Source of the DNA: Epiperipatus broadwayi
Lineage: Eukaryota; Onychophora; Udeonychophora; Euonychophora; Peripatidae
Direction of reading: 5' to 3'
DNA length: 64,000 bases
NCBI GenBank assembly: GCA_028023455.1
Contig: JAQFVV010012507.1
Coordinates: 3,700,901-3,764,900, forward strand
Of the stretch, positions 11,905 through 22,990 are shown piece after piece. Made by a program: the position numbers and the translations under genes. The notes below the pieces were generated by a model. It did not search any database and was not told the DNA's origin. It saw only the letters and a list, made by a program, of their open reading frames with translations. Position 1 is the first letter of the stretch. Each line of letters begins with the position of its first letter.

Positions 11905-12942
11905 TTAAAGTTGACCTTTACTTACAACCATATAATGAAGTAACAAAATAGAAAGGTTACAATAATAATTAATTAAACCATAGTACTCTCAATTATGTTG
12001 CTTCCATTATTAGCTGAAGTAATGTAAAAAAAAAGGCAGACATCATGGAATTTTCTAATAACTGTGTATATTGATATTAGCAGTTTGTCTATTCATTATA
12101 CAATTTTTAAATTTGTTTATAAAGATTGGCTCCTTAATTTTTCCCTTTTTATAATGCTTTTTTCATTTAATATTCTTGTATGATCTGAGCTAAAAATAAA
12201 TCTAAAATTGCAACATTTTTTGTGGTCAAAGAAAACTCAGGCACTATTGAACTAATTATTCTTAGCAATTTTTATACAACTGTATCATAGTTGGTATTTT
12301 TTAATATTTTTTTGCCCAAAGAATAACTTGATTACCTAACGTATGACTTTTTAACTCCACATATAACTTGATATATAATGTTGCTATTATTATTTTGCAT
12401 TTTAATAAGAATTATTTATCAATGGGTTTACATTTGGAGGATTATAAAATGGAACACTGTATTTATTATTAAATACTTTTTTAATAAATTTGGATTGAAT
12501 ATTAAATAAAAATGGCATAAACATTTATTTTGTATTATTTTTACTAATATTAATTTTGTAAGGTTTATTATTAAACTTATTCAATGTGTGTGAAATTTGT
12601 CTTCTATCATATCCTATATTTATACTATCATACAATTATGTAAAAATTCTAAGAATAACTAGTCCAATACTGCCTTATTTTGCTTTGACCATGAAAAATC
12701 ATGCAGTTTTAAATATACTTTTAATTCAGACCATAGAAAAATTTTAAATGAAGGCATCATAAAAAGAAAAAAATTAAAGAATCAATCTTTATAAACCAAT
12801 TTATATATTATATAATAAATAAACAGTCTCCTAATATTGATGTACACAGTTCTTGGAAAATTATGTGCTGTCTGTTTTTTTTCTTATTTATGTTATTTTA
12901 CTTGATAATGATTACAATATAATCCAAAGCATTTCTGTTTAA

Positions 12943-12943
<1 letters not shown>
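11905..12943. other. AT-rich DNA, no gene seen
   Basis: Base composition returns to balanced AT-rich DNA. I found no open frame with family features and no clear repeat, apart from polyA/T runs. Confidence 0.5.

Positions 12944-13020
<77 letters not shown>
12944..13020. repeat. (TA)n microsatellite
   Basis: An almost uninterrupted TA dinucleotide run. A second short TA run at 13041-13052 directly abuts the left LTR of LTR-RT 1. Confidence 0.98.
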
Positions 13021-13023
<3 letters not shown>

Positions 13024-13052
13024 ATTGTTTTGATAATTTAATATATATATAT

Positions 13053-16000
13053 TGTGCCATTACAATTTAGTCACTAGCTAAATTTATAGTAATGTGCATG
13101 TAGAAAAGGTAAACCAAAAATCATCATCACATTTTTATATAATCATAAATGAAGCTGTAGGGCATCCAAGTTCAAACCCTACAAGGTCCAGTTCTAAAAG
13201 CTTTAGATAGAAAGAGAGTGGGTCAACAATTATATGCTTTATTTGTTTGTGTGTTGATAGAAAGTAAATACACACATTTAAACCTATTTAATATTTAAAT
13301 TTTCTGTTAAAAAGCAAAGTTATAATGCATACATATAGGCAATGTATGTGTAAACTATTTAATTGTTTTATATTTCAAATATTCAACATTTTAACTTTCT
13401 TTAAAACTAACCTATGCTTGATCAATTTTAATGTCTTGTTCTATGCTTCTATTTTGCTTTTCTTTAATTGTAATTGGGATTTAAAAGTTACAGATTTAAT
13501 TAAATAATAGGGTTATAATTACTAAGCTAGCAATTATATTATTTAATGTTAGTTTATGAATGATTTGAAAGAATGAAGGATGTGTGTACATTACATACAG
13601 AAATTTACATTTACTAAATATTGAAAGAAAAGGAAGGATTAAATCTGTCAAATTATTTTTTTTGTACAATTTTTTGTTAAAAGAGGAAATCTGTTTAATC
13701 AGATATCTATCTTTGTAGCAATTTTTTTTTTTTGTAAATAATTGTTTTTCACTTTGGGAGCTTATAATGGGTGAGAGCTCTAATTTTGAAATTGTCTTAT
13801 CTTAAGATCTAAAGAAGGAAGCTCAAAAATTTGAAATGTTACCTAAAAAAAAAAAGAAAGGAAATAAGGATTAAGTCTATATTTTTTTTTAAAACAAAAG
13901 TGTCTGGAAAAAGGATTAAACTTTTCAGTTGAAAAATAATTTAGTTGAAAATAAATTAGAGATCTAATTAAAATGAATTTGTCCAAAAATAGCAAGTGAC
14001 GCTATCTCTGATTGGTTAAGTTAGCTAAAAATTGGATATAAAAAGCTGTCTGGAATTATTATTATTATGGTGAGGATGATTCAGATTTTTAGACTATTAA
14101 ATTGAATGTTGAAAATATAAGAAATGGCTGGCTAGAAAAATTATATGTATGTCCCATCTTTTCCGGACCATCTGGGGAAGCTGCACATCACATAGGAAAG
14201 AAAAGATGTTGTGTCTAAAATAATATTCTACACCTTTCAACTGACCAGAGAAATAAGATGTTTTTAATAGAAGGAAGAAAGCATTCACCTGCATTCGATA
14301 AAAGATGAATTAATCTACTGATAAATATTAATCATCAAGTCCAATTAATTGCTCCAGCAACTGATTTTAAACTCAAGAAAATTTATAAATGTGAAAACAA
14401 CCGCTGTATTTCATCCAGTAAAAGAATCATGCTTGACAGGAAGAGAAGAAAAATCAATATAATGATTTCCAAATTGTCCACTAAAGCAAATAACCTCAAT
14501 AGAGTCATCATCATCAAATAGTTATACACCTCAAGAAAGAGATTGTTCCCAGTAAAATGGAAATGGTAGCTGCAGAAATATAGACATTATACAAGACAAG
14601 TTTGAACCCTTGGAAATTCGCCACAAACAAAAGATCGGTAATATGACTTTTTATATCTATTTTCTTTATGATATCCGAGTCTTAATAAACATTTTAGCAA
14701 TAAAGTGGTATATTTTATTTAAAGAACTTTTAAAGACTATTCAGATCGATTAAAAACAAGAATGTCTTACTAATAATAACTTTGAGCTTCATAAATGATC
14801 TTGAATGTATCAAAATTATTTGTTTATTAATTTTACAGTTATGAAAAATATTAATGTGTAAAACAATTTTTTTATGGTGTTATGATTTTAGTTTTAACTA
14901 ATATATTATTATTATTTTGGTTTTAAATAATATTTTGTTATTATGGGATAAAACATGCACATACATAATGATATTTTTATATGTGTATAATTGCAAGTGA
15001 ATGTGAAATAATAGGTGGTGTTAAAATATTAAATTATTTTGTCTTGAGAAAGTATAGATTTCAGCGCTTGGAAGGGAGGGGGAGATAATGATTTAAAACT
15101 CTTTTCTAAAACTTGCTCTTTCAATTCTACTAACATTTTTTTTTACATTCTATTTACATGTTAGATTTTTAAAGTATGTGTGCTAATGAGCAGATAATAT
15201 TTTTTTTTCTTGAAATACTTTTCTCATGGAGTGAAAATCATGGTCAATGTGATGTCCAACTTAATACAAAATACATTTGAAGGGAAAGGGGGAAGAACTT
15301 AAAATTAATCTGAGGATTGTTATATAATCAATTATTATTATTATTATTCATGTCAATTTTCATATTTATCTAGAAATTTTTATGTATATGTTAGAAATGT
15401 AGTAATAAATATTAGTTTGTTTTATTAAACGAGGCGTATATATTTCATTAAGTGTAGTCTTTGTTAAGTGTGATTATTCATCATCATCAATGGTTGAATA
15501 TTAGTTATTTAAGATATAAGTAAATATGCTAAAATTAAGCAATAATTATGAATTTCTTTATAAAATTTAGTTTTATGTTTAGGCTTAGTCCCAGAGCTGT
15601 AGGTGAAACCCTTGTCATTATCATTATTATTATCATCATCATCATCATCAACAACATTTTAATTAATGAGCTGTTTAACTGTTTAAAGGCCATAAATAAA
15701 TATTAATTTCATAATATTTAGTGATCTCTTAGTATTATTATAACCACATCCCGTCATCTATTTCATGCAAGGATGAGTGAATTGCCATCCTAAATTAGTT
15801 ATATATAATCTGAGCTAGTAAACTTATAAAAATATTGAAACACATTTGTTATGCTAAGATCTAAGAAATGATTTATGTCTAATATACTCCACTTTGGTTT
15901 AAAGATGTTTTACTTTTACCTAAATATTAGTGCGTATAGTGATATGGCTCAAAAAGCAAAATCTCCCATTTTTATTAGAAATAAAGTACCAAAAAGGGAT

Positions 16001-16384
16001 TCAAACCCGGTACATGTGAAAGGTTATTAGATATAACCGTGTCTAGATTCAGATAATCTAGTGGCGCCCTGCTAGACCATATTCACTTAGTATTTGTTTA
16101 AACATGCACTTAACATCAAACCAAGAAATGAAAGTGGATAAGATCTACTGCCTGTATACCTGAGTTATAATACTTGTTATTAATAATTTGCTTATAATTA
16201 TTGAGATAGTGTTTACTTGAGAAATCCAAGTTATTTTAAATATTATGATCTTATATATTGTAGACTACTCAGGTATGGTAATAGTTATATTGTAACCATC
16301 TATAGTTATTTGAGCGACCTTTAATTTTGTTACAATGAACTCCTTTACTCATTTTTTTATTTGAACTCATTTAATTTTGTTACA
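13053..16384 (+). repeat. LTR-RT 1, 5' LTR
   Basis: Begins TGTGCCATTACAATTTAG and ends TTTTGTTACA. It carries no open frame that I would call a gene; the 60- and 65-codon frames in it recur in the other LTR only because the LTRs are copies. A small hairpin at 13,156-13,183 (stem TGTAGGG/CCCTACA) and a tRNA-like block near 16 kb are present in both LTRs. The LTR supplies promoter and polyadenylation functions in this class of element, but I cannot place the start site. Confidence 0.93.
15986..16086 (-). other. tRNA-like sequence inside 5' LTR (class II tRNA relic or SINE head)
   Basis: Read on the minus strand: TGGTCTAGCAGGGCGCC matches an A box (TRGCNNAGYNGG), an anticodon-arm-like stem CTAGAT/ATCTAG follows, then a long variable-arm-like hairpin GGTTAT/ATAACC, and a B box GGGTTTGAATCCC. 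The order and the long extra arm recall a Leu/Ser-type tRNA. The acceptor stem does not close, so it is not a working tRNA. It could act as an internal RNA polymerase III promoter running antisense to the retrotransposon, or be an old SINE insertion inherited by the LTR. Confidence 0.5.
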
Positions 16385-16385
16385 A

Positions 16386-16404
16386 TGGACACCCAACTGG
16401 GGCC
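16386..16404 (+). promoter_or_regulatory. Putative tRNA primer-binding site of LTR-RT 1
   Basis: One base after the LTR end comes TGGACACCCAACTGGGGCC. A TGG start directly after the LTR, followed by a sequence like TGGCGCCCAACGTGGGGC of other Ty3-like elements, is what a minus-strand primer site looks like. The cognate tRNA cannot be named from this window. Confidence 0.65.
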
Positions 16405-17710
16405 TGATATTTTACCATATACCTGAAAAAGAGAGTCTATAGAATGATAGGAGATGTGTGGTTAAAAATAGAGAAATTTTTTAGTAAAATTTTTTTTTTT
16501 TCAGTAAAAATTTTTTTTTTGTCTTACAAAATTTTCTTGGCCAAACAGTCTTATTTTAGATGATGATGTTTAATATGATTTAATTTTTCATTGATGATGA
16601 TAAAATGGGTACAGCCATAAAACAGCTTGTTTTTTTTATCAATTTTGAAAATAGAGATGAATATCACAACTTAAGACAAAGGTGAAATAAATAATAGATT
16701 TTTTTTTGTGGAACATTAAAATAATTTATTGCCAGATAGGATAGGCATAGTAATAGTGATGAATTATGGAATAGTAGTCTCATGTGTGTTTGGGGAGTTC
16801 ATTTTGTAAAAAAGTCTATGATTTTAGAGGTTTGATTGGATGGTTGATCGTTGGAGTTTGGTTGGTTAGATTGCAGTTTTGATGATGGGTGGAGAGTTTT
16901 GTCATTGCCTTGAGAATGCTGTGTATTTCGTGTAACTTATGAATGATCAAACCCATTCACTGCTCCAACCCAATTTATATGTTATCTTTATTTTATCATG
17001 AAGCAGTTAACAGCAGACCTGCCATGATACCAGCCTATAAGTCTCCAAGAGAGAGAGCACGGCATAGTTTTCCAATCAAGTTTATATGTTATTCTTATGT
17101 TATCATGAAGCAGTTAACAGTAGTTCTGCCATGATGTCAGCCTATAAGTCTCCAAGACAGAGAGCAAGGCTTAGTTTTCAGTAATCTATAATAAGCAGGG
17201 CATTCCTTGATACTTGCCACATAAGACTCCAAGAGAGAGAGCAAGGCATAGTTTATCTACTTTAGCCCCTAAGACTTAAAATACTTCTTTTATTGCAACA
17301 GAGTCTGTTTTATTCAATCAAGGGTTGTGGTAGCTAATAGTGATCGAATTGGGATGATCTTCTGAGTGCTCATGATGCATTGTGTGATTATAGTGCTGTC
17401 AATAAATTCTTTTATTTATTTCAAGATTGTGAACTGCTAGTCATTCTGTGGACTGTCAATATCTGTCGGATTTCTGGGAAAATGGATGAATGTATAATTT
17501 GGGCTATTACAGACAGACATGCACTATATAGATTATTGTTGTGTAGTTCATTAAATAAGGATATTAAAATTTTTTTTGTTGTATTTGTAAATGCATAATA
17601 AGGTGAAAATCAAATCAGTCAGTTGGTCAGAATAGGTGTCAGACAGGGAGAAGATGTGTGGATTTTTGATAGTCAGGGAAGTACAGATGGGATATATATA
17701 GTTTTATAAC
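16405..17710 (+). repeat. LTR-RT 1 untranslated leader with about 107-bp tandem repeats
   Basis: A leader without convincing coding sequence separates the primer site from Gag. At about 16,971-17,190 a unit of about 107 bp (TTTATATGTTAT...TCATGAAGCAGTTAACAG...CCAAGAGAGAGAGCA) occurs twice, with a third partial copy near 17,205-17,255. Poly-T and poly-A-rich patches fill 16,480-16,700. Confidence 0.7.
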
Positions 17711-18600
17711 ATGAGTGAACTAAATTATAGTATGGAAGAGGTTATGGAAGAGGAGGGTGTCCCAATACCAGGAATCAGTGATCATTTTTATCCTGAAGAA
17801 GAGGATAGGGAAATTGCCTTTAAACAAAACACAAGAAAAAGAGGAAATAGAGGAAAATGCCTCTAAAGTTAGTAGCAATAATAAGGCCTCAAGTACAGAA
17901 ATGGTAGATGAGGAGCCAGAAGTGGGCCAGGCTCAGATAGCAAAGATGGCACCACCAGACATGGACATGATAATGCAGATGCTCAGAAGTATGAGAGAAG
18001 ATAGTAAGCAAAATATAGAAAGTCTAAGAGAAGATAGTAAGCAAGGGATGGTAAATCTAGAACAAAAGATAGAGAAAAATAATAAAAGTATGGTAAATCT
18101 TGAACAAAAGATGGAGAAAAGTATAGAGTCTAAGAGAAGATAGTAAGCAAAATATAGAGAGTTTGAGAGAAGATCTCAAAGCAAAAATAGATAACTCTAT
18201 TGAAAGCAACAACCGAATGATCATGGCCTGGGAAACAGAGATCGAAGAACCTCATATAGAGAAAACTACTGAAAGTATAATAGAAGATAGTCAGACCACT
18301 GATAATAGAGAAAATAATGTAAAGTTAGATACACTGATAGAGGATAAGTTCCAAGAAGGGGAAAGGCCAATAGTAGCCATAATACCAAATCTCCCAGTAA
18401 AGAAAGTAAATGAGATGATGACCAAAGAGCAGATTGGGGTAGATCATGAAGTGAAAAGAAGGAAAAGAGAGTTGGAGGAAAAACTTCATGCATCCGATAA
18501 GATGATTGATTTAAGAGAGGCAATAAGGGAGATGAAACCAGTTATTTTAGAAAGAGAGCAAAAGTTTCAACAGTCTGTAGTTCTCAATCTAGTAACTAAC
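17711..18600 (+). pseudogene. LTR-RT 1 Gag-like coiled-coil protein, frameshifted
   Basis: Translation can begin at ATG 17,711 (MSELNYSMEEVMEEEG). The frame then shifts near 17,830 into one that reads EKEEIEENASKVSSNN and continues through an acidic region to MAPPDMDMIMQMLRSMREDS. A second shift near 18,140 leads into SLREDLKAKIDNS and on to a charged helix with RRKRELEEKLHASDKM. The repeated SLREDSKQ and MVNLEQK segments (about residues 80-135) predict a long coiled coil, as in the N-terminal part of Ty3-like Gag proteins. I see no capsid core or zinc knuckle. The protein would scaffold virus-like particles; this copy is broken. Confidence 0.6.
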
Positions 18601-19130
18601 CAGCATGTGTGGTTTCAAAAATCTGTCTTCTTAAATAGATTGGAGATACCTTATATATGGTATAGAGAGGTAATCTCTCTGAAAAATGTAAATGTCCAAA
18701 TCTCTCTGAAAAATTCAACTGCTCTGGAAGATGTAATGAATTATATCTGGTACAGAGAGTCAATCTCTCTGAAGAGTTTAAATGTCCATTATTCTGGTAC
18801 AGAGAATCTATCTCTCTGAAAAATGTAAATGTCCAGTGTGTATCAGACAGAGAATCAATCTCTCTGAAAAATTTAAATGCTCTGGAAAATTTAAGTGTGC
18901 CTTATATTTGGTACAAAGAGTCAACCTTTCTAGAAAATTTAAAAATAAATTATACATGGCCCAGAGAATCAACCTCTCTGGAAGATTTAAGGATGAATTA
19001 TATATGGTACAGGGAGTCAATCTTTCTGGAAAGTTTAAAAATAAAGTATGTATGGTATAGAGAGTCAATCTCTCTGAAAAACTTCAAGGCATATTACGTA
19101 TGGTACCAAGAGTCCATATTTCTAAATGGG
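18600..19130 (+). repeat. 48-bp minisatellite encoding a 16-residue repeat
   Basis: About ten degenerate units of 48 bp. The clearest run, near 18,900-19,120, reads YIWYKESTFLENLKIN, YTWPRESTSLEDLRMN, YIWYRESIFLESLKIK and YVWYRESISLKNFKAY, giving a consensus Y-x-W-Y-R-E-S-x-x-L-x-x-L-K-x-x. Earlier units are interrupted by frameshifts and partial units. Because the period is a multiple of three and the peptide pattern is conserved across units that differ in nucleotide sequence, the array seems to have been translated for part of its life. It is fused between the Gag-like region and the integrase-like end. I know of no family with this repeat. Confidence 0.75.
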
Positions 19131-19389
19131 GTCTGTAATAGGAGGTTATATAAAATAAATCCTCCGGATATGTTTTATAAATATCCAGTCAAGATGAAAA
19201 ATGGAAATATTAAAAAGGGACTGGATGTACAGGTGCATTTTTATGCAGACCACAATATGGTTTGAAAAGAAAAAGCCATTCCAAATTACCAAGAAAATAG
19301 GAGAGAATGCCTTTATGCTTGCTGCTCTTGAGGGGAACAAGGGAACCTATAATGCTAGGAGTTTGATCCCTTATACTTCAGCAGAATAG
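19131..19389 (+). pseudogene. LTR-RT 1 integrase-like polyprotein C-terminus
   Basis: After the repeats, YPVKMKNGNIKKGLDVQVHF leads, with a frame change near 19,260, to KKPFQITKKIGENAFML and GTYNARSLIPYT, then a stop at 19,389. The pattern of a KxxGPFxIxxKIGExAYxL-like segment followed by a YNVxxLxPY-like end is the usual C-terminus of gypsy-type integrase (the GPY/F-like module). It implies that the ancestor had a pol gene whose body was lost, leaving only the last residues. Confidence 0.5.
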
Positions 19390-19570
19390 CCTGGCAAAGA
19401 TCTCCAAATAAATTACATTTAGTTTTCTAATGAAAAGTATGATATTTACCAGTCGTTAGAAATTTATATATATATATTATGATTAGTGTGTTTATTATTA
19501 TTAGTGTATTTTATTAGTTAGGATTTTTTTTTTAGATGTAGTTAAAACAAAAGTGCTGATGATTTTATCC

Positions 19571-19585
19571 GAAGGGGGAGAAAGT
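19571..19585 (+). promoter_or_regulatory. Polypurine tract of LTR-RT 1
   Basis: GAAGGGGGAGAAAGT lies immediately before the right LTR and would prime plus-strand synthesis. Its purity and exact position support the LTR boundaries. Confidence 0.85.
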
Positions 19586-22500
19586 TGTGCCATTACAATT
19601 TAGTCACTAGCTAAATTTATAGTAATGTGCATGTAGAAAAGGTAAACCAAAAATCATCATCACATTTTTATATAATCATAAATGAAGCTGTAGGGCATCC
19701 AAGTTCAAACCCTACAAGGTCCAGTTCTAAAAGCTTTAGATAGAAAGAGAGTGGGTCAACAATTATATGCTTTATTTGTTTGTGTGTTGATAGAAAGGTA
19801 ATACACACATTTAAACTATTTAATATTTAAATTTTCTGTTAAAAAGCAAAGTTATAATGCATACATATAGGCAATGTATGTGTAAGCTATTTAATTGTTT
19901 TATATTTCAAATATTCAACATTTTAACTTTCTTTAAAACTAACCTATGCTTGATCAATTTTAATGTCTTGTTCTATGCTTCTATTTTGCTTTTCTTTAAT
20001 TGTAATTGGGATTTAAAAGTTACAGATTTAATTAAATAATAGGGTTATAATTACTAAGCTAGCAATTATATTATTTAATGTTAGTTTATGAATGATTTGA
20101 AAGAATGAAGGATGTGTGTACATTACATACAGAAATTTACATTTACTAAATATTGAAAGAAAAGGAAGGATTAAATCTGTCAAATTATTTTTTTTGTACA
20201 ATTTTTTGTTAAAAGAGGAAATCTGTTTAATCAGATATCGATCTTTGTAGCAATTTTTTTTTTGTAAATAATTGTTTTTCACTTTGGGAGCTTATAATGG
20301 GTGAGAGCTCTAATTTTGAAATTGTCTTATCTTAAGATCTAAAGAAGGAAGCTCAAAAATTTGAAATGTTACCTAAAAAAAAAAAGAAAGGAAATAAGGA
20401 TTAAGTCTATATTTTTTTTTAAAACAAAAGTGTCTGGAAAAAGGATTAAACTTTTCAGTTGAAAAATAATTTAGTTGAAAATAAATTAGAGATCTAATTA
20501 AAACGAATTTGTCCAAAAATAGCAAGTGATGCTATCTCTGATTGGTTAAGTTAGCTAAAAATTGGATATAAAAAGCTGTCTGGAATTATTATTATTATGG
20601 TGAGGATGATTCAGATTTTTAAACTATTAAATTGAATGTTGAAAATATAAGAAATGGCTGGCTAGAAAAATTATATGTATGTCCCATCTTTTCCGGACCA
20701 TCTGGGGGAAGCTGCACATCACATAGGAAAGAAAAGATGTTGTGTCTAAAATAATATTCTACACCTTTCAACTGACCAGAGAAATAAGATGTTTTTAATA
20801 GAAGGAAGAAAGCATTCACCTGCATTCGATAAAAGATGAATTAATCTACTGATAAATATTAATCATCAAGTCCAATTAATTGCTCCAGCAACTGATTTTA
20901 AACTCAAGAAAATTTATAAATGTGAAAACAACCGCTGTATTTCATCCACTAAAAGAATCGTGCTTGACAGAAAGAGAAGAAAAATTAAGATAATGATTTC
21001 CAAATTGTCCACTAAAGCAAATAACCTCAATAGAGTCATCATCATCAAATAGTTATACACCTCAAGAAAGAGATTGTTCCCAGTAAAATGGAAATGGTAG
21101 CTGCAGAAATATAGACATTATACAAGACAAGTTTGAACCCTTGGAAATTCGCCACAAACAAAAGATCGGTAATATGACTTTTTATATCTATTTTCTTTAT
21201 GATATCCGAGTCTTAATAAACATTTTAGCAATAAAGTGGTATATTTTATTTAAAGAACTTTTAAAGACTATTCAGATCGATTAAAAACAAGAATGTCTTA
21301 CTAATAATAACTTTGAGCTTCATAAATGATCTTGAATGTATCAAAATTATTTGTTTATTAATTTTACAGTTATGAAAAATATTAATGTGTAAAACATTTT
21401 TTTTTATGGTGTTATGATTTTAGTTTTAACTAATATATTATTATTATTTTGGTTTTAAATAATATTTTGTTATTATGGGATAAAACATGCACATACATAA
21501 TGATATTTTTATATGTGTATAATTGCGAGTGAATGTGAAATAATAGGTGGTGTTAAAATATTAAATTATTTTGTCTTGAGAAAGTATAGATTTCAGCGCT
21601 TGGAAGGGAGGGGGAGATAATGATTTAAAACTCTTTTCTAAAACTTGCTCTTTCAATTCTACTAACATTTTTTTTTTACATTCTATTTACATGTTAGATG
21701 TTTAAAGTATGTGTGCTAATGAGCAGATAATATTTTTTTTTCTTGAAATACTTTTCTCATGGAGTGAAAATCATGGTCAATGTGACGTCCAACTTAATAC
21801 AAAATACATTTGAAGGGAAAGGGGGAAGAACTTAAAATTAATCTGAGGATTGTTATATAATCAATTATTATTATTATTATTCATGTCAATTTTCATATTT
21901 ATCTAGAAATTTTTATGTATATGTTAGAAATGTAGTAATAAATATTAGTTTGTTTTATTAAACGAGGCGTATATATTTCATTAAGTGTAGTCTTTGTTAA
22001 GTGTGATTATTCATCATCATCAATGGTTGAATATTAGTTATTTAAGATATAAGTAAATATGCTAAAATTAAGCAATAATTATGAATTTCTTTATAAAATT
22101 TAGTTTTATGTTTAGGCTTAGTCCTAGAACTGTAGTTGAAACCATTGTCATTATCGTTATTATTATCATCATCATCATCATCATCAACGTTTTAATTAAT
22201 GAGCTGTTTAAATGTTTAAAGGCCATAAATAAATATTGATTTCATAATATTTAGTGATCTCTTAGTATTATTATAACCACATCCCGTCATCTATTTCATG
22301 CAAGGATGAGTGAATTGCCATCCTAAATTAGTTATATATAATCTGAGCTAGTAAACTTATAAAAATATTGAAACACATTTGTTATGCTAAGATCTAAGAA
22401 ATGATTTATGTCTAATATACTCCACTTTGGTTTAAAGATGTTTTACTTTTACCTAAATATTAGTGCGTATAGTGATATGGCTCAAAAAGCAAAATCTTCC

Positions 22501-22919
22501 ATTTTTATTAGAAATAAAGTACCAAAAAGGGGATTCAAACCCGGTACATGTGAAAGGTTATTAGATATAACCGTGTCTAGATTCAGATAATCTAGTGGCG
22601 CCCTGCTAGACCATATTCACTTAGTATTTGTTTAAACATGCACTTAACATCAAACCAAGAAATGAAAGTGGATAAGATCTACTGCCTGTATGCCTGAGTT
22701 ATAATACTTGTTATTAATAATTTGCTTATAATTATTGAGATAGTGTTTACTTGAGAAATCCAAGTTATTTTAAATATTATGATCTTATATATTGTAGACT
22801 ACTCAGATATGGTAATAGTTATATTGTAACCATCTATAGTTATTTGAGCGACCTTTAATTTTGTTACAATGAACTCCTTTACTCATTTTTTTATTTGAAC
22901 TCCATTTAATTTTGTTACA
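19586..22919 (+). repeat. LTR-RT 1, 3' LTR
   Basis: Second copy of the LTR, closely matching the 5' one. Differences include short homopolymer indels and several C/T or G/A changes at CpG positions (for example AAACGAATTTG here against AAATGAATTTG, GTGACGTCC here against GTGATGTCC). The tRNA-like block is at 22,519-22,620 on the minus strand. Confidence 0.93.
22519..22620 (-). other. tRNA-like sequence inside 3' LTR
   Basis: Same A box, stem, long variable-arm-like hairpin and B box as in the 5' LTR copy (15,986-16,086), nearly unchanged. Confidence 0.5.
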
Positions 22920-22938
22920 ATATATATATATATATATA

Positions 22939-22988
<50 letters not shown>

Positions 22989-22990
22989 CA
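22920..22990. repeat. (TA)n microsatellite, insertion target
   Basis: An interrupted TA run that directly follows the 3' LTR. With the TA run at 13,041-13,052 it shows that LTR-RT 1 inserted into a TA microsatellite. Confidence 0.95.

Larger units (their letters stand above)
13053..22919 (+). mobile_element. LTR retrotransposon 1 (large-LTR, pol-less)
   Basis: Two 3.33-kb direct repeats (13,053-16,384 and 19,586-22,919) begin TGTGCC and end TTACA, bounding a 3.2-kb internal region. The flanks are ATAT on both sides (13,049-13,052 and 22,920-22,923), consistent with a 4-bp target duplication, though the (TA)n context makes its length ambiguous. A primer-binding-like site follows the left LTR and a polypurine tract precedes the right one. 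The interior has a coiled-coil Gag, a 16-residue repeat domain and an integrase-like C-terminus. No protease, reverse transcriptase or RNase H remains, so it must have moved with enzymes from a related element. With LTRs longer than its interior it resembles the large retrotransposon derivatives known in plants. Confidence 0.93.

Noticed and set aside
13156-13183. TGTAGGG/CCCTACA hairpin as a tRNA T-arm
   Set aside because: The loop is twice the normal size and no A box lies upstream; noted only as a hairpin in the LTR.
18266-18523. 85-codon minus-strand frame within Gag
   Set aside because: Shadow of the charged coiled-coil coding strand.
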